From Epinephelus fuscoguttatus (lineage: Eukaryota; Chordata; Actinopteri; Perciformes; Serranidae), in assembly GCF_011397635.1 (NCBI RefSeq), contig NC_064770.1, positions 20,615,707-20,679,706 of the forward strand: DNA of 64,000 nt, written 5' to 3'. Within the stretch, counting starts at the first letter, position 1. Each line of letters begins with the position of its first letter. The translations under genes and the position numbers were made by a program. Below the pieces are notes generated by a model that did no database searches, was not told where the DNA came from, and saw nothing but the letters and a program-made list of their open reading frames with translations. Of this stretch, positions 14,401-23,668 are shown one piece after another.

Positions 14401-17400
14401 TTGGGCCACACAGACTCCCGGAATTCCAAGGTTGGCAGAAGAGAATGGCATTGCAGCGAGTGAAGCGGGAGAGCTGCCTACCATTGAAGAGGCTCTTCAA
14501 ATTATCCACAACGAGAGCAAGATGGAACCCCGTTTACACCCCGATGGTGCTCCTGATGGCTTCTACCTCCACTCACCTGATGATCCTGCTAGTTCTAGAC
14601 ATAACAACTTAGCACCCATCAGCTGCTCTGCCCCTATACGCTCAGGAATGATGTACCGGCCCACGGGAGAGCCCAAGGAGCCCACTCGCATAAGAAACAC
14701 CTCTGAATGTTCACGAGATGATGACTCGGTCTTGAGAGACGGCAGTGTGGACTCAGATGCATCAGAAGACCTGCCTAAGGCCCAGTCCACTCCAACCACA
14801 CCGGCTGCTGGTGCACACCCTGCCAGAGGCCATGGCAAAGATGTGTCTGATAGTGGTGTAAAGATGACCAGCTTTGCAGAACGCAAAAAGAAGCAGATTA
14901 TGGATTCTCCCAAAGCCAGCGACCCCTCTTCTTCTTCTCCTCTGATGACCTCGTGGGCACAAAAGTCTGAAGAAAGCCCCAGCAAGAGCCCACAACTCAG
15001 TAATGAGGTGTCTGAGCTGGGAACTCGGCTTGAAGAAAAGCGCAAGGCTATCGAAGCCCAGAAGAAACGCATTGAGGCCATTTTTGCAAAGCACCGGCAA
15101 AGACTAGGTAAGAGTGCCTTTCTGCAATTAAAGAAGGAGCAGCGTGAGGACAATGGCGAGGGGGAAGGAGGGGACGGCCAGGTCAGCACCTCATCCACAG
15201 AAGAAGACCTCTCTCGCTTGACACTGGAAGAAAGGCTCGCTCGAATGGAAGAGGAAGAGCAGCAGGAACAGGACCAACAGCACCCCTCTGTGGACGATAA
15301 GGGTAATCTTAAAGGAGGACTTCAGCTCAATAAACAGGTCAGTCACTCCAAAGACAAGGCAGGTACACCAGGAGAGAAGGGCTCGGGGACTCCTGGTGAG
15401 AAAACAGTAGCTCCACTAGGGGACTATAACAATGCAGTATCCAAGCTGACTGCAGCTCTTACCTCTCTGCAAAGTGACATGCAAAGGCTGACCGAGCAGC
15501 AGAACCAGCTAATCCAGAAAAAAGCTGTAACTCCCAACAACAAATCCTGGGTCATTCCAGCCAGCCCAAAAACCTCCACCCCAGCGCCCCCTGCACGCCT
15601 GTCACGGGAATCCACTCGAGATTTAAATTCAGCCTCCTCCTCTCCGTCTCCATCCCGCAAAATCACAAACTACACCACTCCTCCTAAATCCCCTAAAGTC
15701 CATCGCAGAGCCCAATCTGTGCCCCCTAAAAGCCCCAAACACCACCAACACAGTCGCCCAATGGACGTAAAGGTCCCAACCCTGTCGAGGGTTATAACCG
15801 CACCTCAAAACGTGGACCGCATCCCTCACCTTCGTCGTGTAAATCCCTGGCAATCCCACGACCAGACTTTGTCCTCATTCTCCATTGGTGATTCTGACAG
15901 CCTAGATAGGCTGCGCTCATCCGCACCAACTCCTGTCCCCACACCGACTCTGACCCCTGTACCAACTCCTGTACCAACTCCTGTCCCGACTCCTCGTCCT
16001 GCTGTAGATGAAACTTTGTCAGAGGTAGGCTCCAATGACGACCATAGTATATTTAGCATGGACTTGGAGGCCGGGCCCTCGCATGGTCCTTTGCCTAAGA
16101 GAGAGGGGCTTGAAATCAGGGCCTGCAGCTCTGGTGCCCCATCGGAGTGTTCCTTTGAGAGCGATGTCCCTGCAGCAATGCTTAATGGCAAACGCAGCAG
16201 CCTAATAGAGATCTCACTGTCTTCTCTGCGAGGGGACGCGGAGGAGGATGACCAAGTACCTGACGCTTTCTCTGACTCGATGAGCGACCGGACAGAGCCA
16301 GAGATGAAAGGAGGAGTTGGTTTCTTTTTCAAGGTAGGTAACTGATTATTATTAGGTACTGTATGTACTTTTCTAAATTTGTCATTTTTGTAAAATCACT
16401 GAATTCATGTATGTTTATTTCTGTCTTCTTTAGGATGACAAGGAGCGACCAGAGGATGAGATGGCCCAGCGAAGAGCAGCTTTGTTGGAGAAACAGCAGA
16501 AGAGAGCAGAGGAGATGAAGAGACGCAAGCTTGAGCAGGAAAAAGAGAAAGAATCAAAGTGAGAGGCCCCTGCATTCATAAGCAAATGAAGACTTACAAT
16601 AATTGATCACGTTTTTAAAGTTTGAACATTGCTTTGGATAAGGTTTTCCAGCATATAACTGATGATGACGATCAGGACTTATCTACTTATTGTCTTTTGT
16701 TTTGTGAATTAAACAAATTGTGTCCATTACATGTCTGATACATCAGTATTCTCATGTTTTTATCACAGATTTTGCAATGTCAGTGTCACACATTGAACGT
16801 TTTACCAATCATCTTCTTGTACTTTTAGCAAGCCTCAGTGGATGATCATTGAGGGCTGGGGGAATAAGAACGAGGACAGACCCCAGACCCCAGGCACTCC
16901 TCCAGCGTCACGCACCCCACCAGTTGAGGGTACTCCCCAGCGCAGAGGAGACTTCACAAGGCAGGAGTATGAGAGGAGACAGCAGCTGAAGATCATGGAA
17001 GACTTGGACAAGGTTCTGAGGCAGAAACCGACCACGGTTCGTGGTGTCAAGAAGCAGAGACCCAAGACTGTGTTCAGAGATGACTCCGTCCTCTCTCATA
17101 GTCCCGCCAAGGGTTTCATGGGTAAGTAGGTCTGATGTTTAACCACCGTGGTCTCATGCACTCATCCTACGCTCACTTGTATTTAGTTTTTCATTATCAT
17201 TTTTTTCTCCCTCTAGGCACCAGGCTGAACAAGGTGTACTCCCACTCAACCATGAACCTGTCCTCCATGGCGAATGATTCTGGAGGGCTGTCTGTCAGGA
17301 AATCTCCAAGGTAACCTGCACAGTGACAACGGCTCGTAGTCTGGAAAGTCAGAGGCAAAAAATTCAGCCTTAAACAGAATTCTGATTATTTTATGTCTAA

Positions 17401-20190
17401 TAAAGAAATGAAAAGGGTATTTTACATCATGTGAGTAAATTTCATATAATAATGCAGAGTTGGGAAATATAACAGCGTTTCCCACACATAGACTCGGGTG
17501 GGCCCCCTGCTGCAAAAGTTTTTTTTGGCGACCCATTTTGGCATTTTTAATTTTTAGTTCTGTCTAAGACAGCGACGCCATCTGCAGTTGACTAAGTAGT
17601 GGGCAATCTCCCCTCACCCTATGCCTCATGTACCTGTTTGTTCTGCTACTGTGGCTAAGGCGGAAGCTCCCCGTAGCGCCAATGTTGTGTCAACTTCTGT
17701 TCCCCCATCGAACAGTGTTTACCCTCTGCTAACATGATGCTTCCTGTGGAGCCCCCCCTCTGTGGTTGGTTCAGATTTAGGCGGGGGGAACACATATCAA
17801 CTGGGAGACAGTCTGGTTTATGTCTCTGTAAGCCATTAGGACATTGGGCCAGAAAACACACTGATAGACTCTATTATGAACAATATGAAGGAAAAAAGTT
17901 AATCGTTTGACAGCCCTAAAATCTGATTTTGCCAAATGATAAAATATGCATCCCATACTTTCCGACCCTTTTGACTTTCCTGCCCCTTTCCCTGCTGTTC
18001 TGGAGTTTTAATTCCTTGATTTTTACCCCCCATAGTCTGCCCATCCATTGTATCTATGAGAAGTAGTCTAGTATCACTGCTGTTTGTGATAGTGTGTTTT
18101 AAATTGCATTGCCTACTTATTCCACATTTGCAAGTTGTGTCTAAGCAGAGAGGGAGAGAGTCAAGAGGACACACAGACACACAAGCAGACAGACAGATGG
18201 AGACAGTTAGAAGATAAAGATTAGCTCTACTTGTGATTAGACAAAAGCATAATGATGTAATGTAGATGACATTATTGGAAATAACAATGAATCAAAATAC
18301 TGTGATAAAGGTCACACCACATGTTGTTTGTCACATGAAGTAGACCATGTTTGTGCTGGCTATTTCCACTAGCTACCACCACAAGTGTATTTCATACATT
18401 TGGGAAACACTGTACATCATTACACTGATTACACAAGGTAAACTATGATTCAGTGGAGTGAAATTAACATTAATTACCTCTGTTTGTTGATTGTGTCTAG
18501 ATTAACATTGATCGTCTCTAAATATTTTCTGCCAGCACGAATTCCGTTCCATGAAATATTGTTAGAATATTGATATCAAAAGTATTCTGTGTGTGTTAAT
18601 GTATATAACTACTACAAGTTTTGTGGTAACTGTTATCAGGGGCAAAGGTACATGTAACATTGTCAACACAGCCTCAAGGTCTATACCTGACTTTCCTCAC
18701 TAAGCTTTCTTTTTTTCTCTCCCTCCAGCCGTTCACACTCTCCCTCCCGGCTGATGTCACCAGGACGAGGGAGTGCTCACAACAGAGAGAAGGACTGGGA
18801 GAATGGCTCAACTATTTCCTCTCCTGCGTCAATCCCAGAATACACAGGTCAGCAGTATATTCCATACTAAATTAGATTATTTAAAAAAAAAAAAAAAAAA
18901 TGAATTCAGTGGTCATTTTTTCTTATTGGATTTGGACATGCTGTCTTGCAGGACCAAAGCTGTACAAGGAGCCGAGCTTTAAGTCCAACAAGTTCATAAT
19001 TCATAATGCTATCACCCGCTGCTGCCTGGCTGGGAAGGTGAATGAACCACAGAAAAACAAGATTGTAGAGGTAAGCCATCCCTCTGTTTCAGAGTCCAAC
19101 ACAGAGGTCCACCCTAACTAGGCTATGAGTGACTGGGATCTCTGGTGTCCGTGGCACTCACATAGGGCTATTGTTATTTTGAAATCTCCTCCAAAATACT
19201 ATAGACTACTAATATGCTAAACTACTAAACTGATTTCTGTTACAGTAAAGTTCAATACAGTAGTGTTACAATATCGTTAAGTACTACTATAATAAAGTTA
19301 AATTAGGTAGTGTCATAATAAAGTTACATTAATAACTGTTACAGTAAAGATAAATAGTGTTACGATAATGTTAGATTAAGTACTACTGTAATAATGTTAA
19401 CTTAAAGATTGTTATAATAAATTAAGTAAATTTACTGTTACAGTAAAGTTGAATAAAGTAGTGTTACAATATTGTTAAATTAAGTACCACAGTAATAAAG
19501 TTCAATTAAGTAGTGTTATAATTAAGTTACATTAAGTACTGTTTCAATAAAGTTATATAAAATATTATTATATTAAAGTTAAATAAAGGAGAGAGTTGTC
19601 TGGATGGGAAGTGCGTGTGATGTGGCCGGTTCGTGAGTCTTTCTTTTTTTTTTGTGTGTATCTTTGAGAGGGAGAGAGCCATATAGAGAGTGAGAGAATC
19701 CAAATGTCAAAGTGAGTCTTATGTCGGTGGCTTAAAAAAAATTAAGTGACAGATTATACTCGACGTTTGCAATATAGTCACTTTATACATCCCCCATGGT
19801 ACAAGCCACGAGACATCAAGTATAATTGATTTATCATCCAACCCTACACTCACCTTGTTGTTTATTCTTATTCTGTCTCTCTCTCCTCAGGAAATGGAGA
19901 CGAGCACGGCCAACCACTTCCTCATCCTCTTCAGAGATACCAGCTGCCAGTTCAGAGCAGTTTACACCATGAACCCTGAAACCGAGGAGATGCAGCGGCT
20001 CACTGGCATCGGCCCCCGGATCATCACACCTGAGATGGTTGAGTCCATTTACAAGTACAGCTCTGACCGCAAGCAGTTCACTGTCATCCCGTCCAAAACT
20101 ATGTCCATGAGTGTTGACGCCTTCACCATCCCTGGTCACTTCTGGCAAAAGCGTCCAGGAACTCCCAAGAAGCTTGGCACCCCCAAATAA
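8405..20190 (+). CDS. camsap3: Calmodulin-regulated spectrin-associated protein 3, 5' partial
   Basis: CAMSAP3 (Nezha) binds and stabilises non-centrosomal microtubule minus ends, notably in epithelia. Exons: 8405-8545, 9648-9734, 10145-10177, 11658-11796, 11887-12026, 13352-13436, 13551-13593, 13696-13751, 14029-14101, 14188-16333, 16434-16558, 16829-17121, 17217-17310, 18729-18847, 18952-19070, 19891-20190. Phases agree throughout (3993 nt). The first exons encode the rest of the calponin-homology domain (AHLAVIDALMA, CPTRWYWKLVP, MSVADSLYNLQ). The 2.1-kb exon carries a Ser/Pro-rich linker and a coiled coil (EEKRKAIEAQKKRIEAIFA). The last three exons carry the CKK domain. CAMSAP3 rather than CAMSAP1 or 2 is supported by VSFSIPFGLDSDVD, LPTIEEALQIIH and the Gly-Thr-Pro-Lys C-terminus, all typical of CAMSAP3. 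The N-terminus lies outside the window. The intron after 10177 is occupied by a MITE. Confidence 0.95.
8690..9020. repeat. Probable dispersed fish repeat in camsap3 intron
   Basis: The text includes a phrase around GTGTTCCACAGTGTC followed by a non-coding tail. A related wording (GGCTGTTCCACAGGCAT) recurs at about 41160-41230, which suggests two diverged copies of one dispersed family. The ends are not visible and no coding capacity remains. The family is not assigned. Confidence 0.35.
10903..11586. mobile_element. Degenerate non-autonomous DNA transposon
   Basis: Inverted terminal sequences are visible: the left end reads ACAACCCCGATTCCAAAAAA and the right end, reverse complemented, reads GCAACCCTAGGTCCAAAAAA. 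Both continue into matching blocks around ACAGAATGCA and TTTGCAAATC. TA dinucleotides flank both ends, consistent with a Tc1/mariner-type origin. The interior is AT-rich with no transposase. It fills most of the camsap3 intron between exons 10145-10177 and 11658-11796. Confidence 0.65.
12045..13265. mobile_element. Degenerate DNA transposon with CAGGGGCC-type ends
   Basis: The left end reads CTGGGGCTGTATTTACAAA and the right end, reverse complemented, CAGGGGCCATATTCACAAAA, forming imperfect terminal inverted repeats about 1.2 kb apart. Ends of this kind are frequent in fish hAT- or Harbinger-like elements. No target duplication is clear and no intact transposase is present. The element makes up nearly all of the camsap3 intron between 12026 and 13352. 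Confidence 0.5.
14188..16333 (+). other. camsap3: camsap3 large central exon: linker and coiled coil
   Basis: This 2146-bp exon encodes about 715 residues without a stop. In order it holds a conserved block after the CH region (SIPFGLDSDVDIVMGNP), the conserved LPTIEEALQIIH block, acidic and Ser-rich linker, a SFAERKKKQI motif, a charged coiled coil near 15005-15130, a second predicted helix (NNAVSKLTAALTSLQ) and Pro/Ser-rich sequence. Near 15920-16005 there is a short run of Pro-Val-Pro-Thr repeats. In CAMSAP proteins this central region carries the microtubule-lattice binding segment. The linker is longer than in the mammalian protein. Confidence 0.85.
17473..18412. mobile_element. hAT-like non-autonomous element in camsap3 intron
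   Basis: The left end CAGCGTTTCCCACACATAGA and the right end, reverse complemented, CAGTGTTTCCCAAATGTATG form a matching pair of termini about 940 bp apart. CAGTGTTTCCC ends are a common signature of fish hAT elements. No convincing 8-bp duplication is visible and no transposase frame remains. The element lies between the exons ending at 17310 and starting at 18729. Confidence 0.6.
18952..20190 (+). other. camsap3: camsap3 CKK domain exons
   Basis: Exons 18952-19070 and 19891-20190 encode the CKK domain, which recognises the microtubule minus end in CAMSAP proteins. The start GPKLYKEPS and the blocks KFIIHNAITRCCLAGKVNEP, NHFLILFRDTSCQFRAVYT and KTMSMSVDAFTIPGHFW are characteristic. The protein ends a few residues later in a Gly-Thr-Pro-Lys-rich tail. 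The intron between the two exons contains a degenerate minisatellite. Confidence 0.95.
19239..19590. repeat. Degenerate AT-rich minisatellite in last camsap3 intron
   Basis: Units resembling TAATAAAGTTAAATTAAGTA followed by GTGTTACAG recur many times with variable spacing, roughly 25 bases apart. Units differ by substitutions and small indels. The array lies wholly inside the intron between exons 18952-19070 and 19891-20190 and carries no open frame. Confidence 0.65.
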
Positions 20191-22303
20191 AATCAGGTAG
20201 ATGGGCGGAGAAGTTACCATTCAGGGATCCAACTCCTAACTTGACTCCTATTGTCCTTGATTTTGGCCAGCGAGGCACTTGAGATGGTGCATTACGCACT
20301 TAAACTCGCAGTGGACAGCATGACTGACTCAGCTTTTGGCCAGATATCGACCTGGACCCTGAGAACAATCCCATCAACTGTACACGCCAAGAGGAAAGGG
20401 CCAATCACTCACTCATTCAGCCAATGTAGTTACAGTAGTTTCTCTCTTGAGGGCTTCTGATTGGCTCTGCCTCGTCTACCTAGATTGTAAAATGTAATGC
20501 GACTGATTCTGTTGGGATGAAGAATTCTCTTTCCCCTGCACCCTGCCTCCTCATGCCTTACCTTACCCTGCCCCCAGGAGTCATTTTTGCAACTCTTAGG
20601 TAAGAAAAGGAGGGGACAACCACACTGCCTTTGCCCGCTTAACAGTATTTTGGGCCAGAGTAGTTCACACCCCCTCTCAAGTCTGCTTGCTTTTCCTTTT
20701 GCTGCCTTTTCTTCTTCTTCTTCCAGGGCTCACTCTCTCTCTAGTCTACTGAGACGAGTGGCTCAGCTCTCAGTTCTGATAGGAGATCCTAGCTGAAAAT
20801 AAATAGCAGGTAAATGCTGCTCTCATATGAATGTAGGGCACACACTAACCACTCATTCCATTCAAGGGTGTTTTCACTGGTCGGTCGGGACCAGACAACA
20901 CCATAGTGGGTGGTTCCTCTGTGGGCCGCGCTGGCAGTGGCTACTGTGGTTGTCAGTGGACATGCACACCTAGAAACTGCCCGTGCCCCCACAGTATGCG
21001 CATTCCACTCCATTCCTTCAGCTGTAGACATCTGGATGTTTTTTTTATACTATTTTGACATGTTTTTTGCTGGACAAATCGCTTCAGCCTTTGAGAGCTG
21101 AAAGAAGAATGACATTCATGTGACTTTTTCCCCCCTCTTACCTTGCTTTCTCATTTTTTGACATGTGATGAATTGAAATGTTATCTGAGCGTATCTTGAA
21201 AAACAAAACTGGAAAACATGAAGGAGGGCTTTACCATGTTTATCATTACTTGGATACGGCTCTGTGTGAAAATGATAATCAATGCTGATTTAATATATAC
21301 TGAATGCTGATTACTTTGATTTTTTTTTTTTTGACAATGATTTGTAAAAAGTAAGTTGACCTTTGTAAGCTACGAATAAGCTAGCCTGCTGCTTAAGCAT
21401 TAGTGAGATGTATGTTTGAGATGAGAATGAGAGTATGAGAATGAAAAGAAATTGTCAAACAACTGAAAATTGCTGAAACCTTTTGTTCTAGGGATTAATA
21501 AATCCTTTAGCTCACTGGGAGTCTGTTTCCTATGATATGATTCCCTGTTTGTGTGCTGCTGCATAGAAACAGGAGGTTTCTCAATGAAGGATCATTCCGG
21601 ACTGTAACAGCCCTCATCTTCTTCGCAGTCTTAAGAGACTCCTTCATGTATATCTGGAGGAATGTAAAACACCAATATATTTTTTTGCTGGTGTCCACCC
21701 TGTTAGGTGAAACACTTGACCCCTACAGTTGCTTGTGATTAGGTCACCACAAAACCTGTGGGAAATTGGCCTTCTTCCCTTCATGTGCGGCTGTAAGCAC
21801 TACAGCAGCTGCCGCAGTGCAGCTGTCTTCTTTCAAATCACTGACTGCCTCCAACAAACGCGTCGTTCAAATGAGATTCAGATACAGATGTGAAAACAAA
21901 AAAAGGCGACCGCATCGTGTAGGAAAAAAGATGATTGATTAAAAGTGTGAGTGAAGGAGTGCACATGGAATAAGTGGATGTTTGTATTTATGTGTTAGTA
22001 TGTGGTAGTTAAACACTATATTTTGATTCTGTGCAATTCTCCCCTAGAGCTCCCCACGTCACCCAGAGGTGTATTTATTTGGTTTGCATTAGATGGTGCA
22101 TTTGATGTTTAGTTTCAGGTTCTACTTTTGTCTTTTTTTTTTTTTTTTTTGGTTAAGGTGGTAAGTCTCTCATTCATTTCATAGAAGTTGTCATAACATT
22201 TATGTTGTTTTCTTTCTTCTCTGTTATTGAATCTGTGCCAGCACATTATGTATGATCATTTCATAAATTTATTCTCCTTGGCAACTGGACCAGACGAAAT
22301 AAA
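20191..22303 (+). other. camsap3: camsap3 3' UTR with poly(A) signals
   Basis: After the stop codon there is about 2.1 kb with no further exon. AATAAA signals occur near 20798, 21494 and 22298-22303. The last is followed by TG/T-rich sequence and would give a 3' UTR of about 2.1 kb. An earlier site would give about 0.6 kb. Which is used cannot be told from sequence. The following gene is convergent, so a downstream end is expected before about 23.3 kb. Confidence 0.5.
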
Positions 22304-22512
22304 AATCCTTTTAAAATCATCATCATCTATGTTTTGTCGTTCCCATATTTCTTTTCCCATTTGCATTTTTTGTCATTAGAATTTCCAGTGTGTGCAGCTG
22401 ATATCAGTGTAAGGCACTTAGCCTATGAGTGATGGCAAATTCCTGCTGGAGAAACAGTGATGGAGCAGAAGAGAGACACACTAATGTGTTTTAATGTTGA
22501 TACACACTTTAA

Positions 22513-23280
22513 AGCAGCAGTGTGTAATATTTAGGGGGGTTCGGTGGCATCTAGAGATCGGTGGCTTAATGGTAGAGCAGGCACCCCATGTACAAGGCTC
22601 TTGCCACAGCGGCCCGGGTTCGACTCCAGCCTGTGGCCCTTTGCTGCATGTCTCTCCCTCTCTCTCTCTCTCTCTCTCCCCCCTTCACACTTCACTATCC
22701 TATCAATTAAAGGCAAAAAAATGCCCCAAAAAATATTTTAGAAAAAAAAAAGATGTCTTCCTCTCCAAAGCAAGTGTACCATGATTAAGCAAATTCCCTT
22801 TACAAATCAAGTGTTTCTCCGATGCTGTCCGGCTCGTTTAAGACAGGCTGCCAACCCAGCACCTACTAATGTATGCTCATCTTTTTTCCCCTGATAACCT
22901 AAGATCCAGAGTCCTTTTCCTCTCCAAAGCAAACCAGGGATTTAAACTGGTAAGAACACTGGAGAAGTTTCACCTTAAAAATATAAGTGTACTTCAGATG
23001 CTACTTCTCACAGAGGGAGTGCTAACTACGGTGGCCTATGTGAAAATGTAAATGGCCCTATCTAGAGCCAGTGTTTGTTTTGTCTGGGCTGCTGTAGAAA
23101 CATGGTGGTACAACATGGCAGACTCAGAATGAGGACCTGCTCCCCATACAGATATAAACAGCCCTTTCTAAGGTAACAAAAACACAATTCTTATTTTTAG
23201 ATGATGATATGCTAAAGAAAACGTACTTATTATATTACATATCTGCCAATACATTCCCCTAATTCCTACACACTGGACGT
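22513..23280. mobile_element. TTAA-flanked MITE, interrupted by a SINE
   Basis: TTAA occurs immediately before 22513 and immediately after 23280. The ends (AGCAGCAGTGTGTAATATTT and, reverse complemented, ACGTCCAGTGTGTAGGAATT) are terminal inverted repeats. The right half contains a block around GCTGTAGAAACATGGTGGTA. The left end matches that of the 236-bp element at 43642-43877, so both belong to one family of TTAA-target (piggyBac- or Kolobok-type) MITEs. A tRNA-derived SINE sits within the left part. Confidence 0.75.
22556..22751 (+). mobile_element. tRNA-derived SINE
   Basis: The 5' part resembles a tRNA: an A-box-like stretch GTGGCTTAATGGTAGAGCAG is followed about 40 bases later by a B-box GGTTCGACTCC, the internal promoter parts of RNA polymerase III. 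It continues through CTGTGGCCCTTTGCTGCATG, a (CT)n run and a short tail ending in an A-run. This arrangement is the usual one for percomorph tRNA SINEs. It is not a functional tRNA gene: no acceptor-stem pairing or anticodon arm is evident. Confidence 0.8.
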
Positions 23281-23334
23281 TTAATGCAGTTACGGGTTTT
23301 GAGTACATATTGACACATCCAGAAACCACTTTCA

Positions 23335-23340
23335 TTTATT
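23335..23340 (-). promoter_or_regulatory. nr5a5: Candidate poly(A) signal of the NR5A gene
   Basis: TTTATT on the plus strand reads AATAAA on the minus strand, about 330 bases after the NR5A stop codon and just outside the TTAA MITE. It is the first canonical signal downstream. Use is not proven. Confidence 0.4.
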
Positions 23341-23668
23341 CAGTGATGCATTTTTCACCTGTTTTTACACAGCTGAGCACTTTCTGCCTATTAGAAACAT
23401 CATGGATCTTAAATCTGTCCAACAATTCTGACAGAAACAAATATTTACTGGGCTGTTTGGCTGTGGTAATACTGTTAATAATGGACACTTGAGCAAAGTA
23501 TGAGATGTTATAAAATTACCCTTCAGTACTGATCTTTAAGAGAGGATGCCAGTTTACTACTTGCAACAACAATATGAGTTGGGTCTGAAGGGCCAAAAGT
23601 AAGTACAAAAATTCACAGCAGTAAACTCAAGCTTTGCCATCGGGGCTTGAATATACAGCAGCATCTCC

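Noticed and set aside
8405-20190. First reading of this gene as camsap1
   Set aside because: The SIPFGLDSDVDIVMGNP and LPTIEEALQIIH blocks and the Gly-Thr-Pro-Lys tail match CAMSAP3.
22556-22640. A genuine tRNA gene
   Set aside because: A- and B-box-like sequences are present, but there is no paired acceptor stem or anticodon arm and a SINE body with a CT-run and A-rich tail follows.
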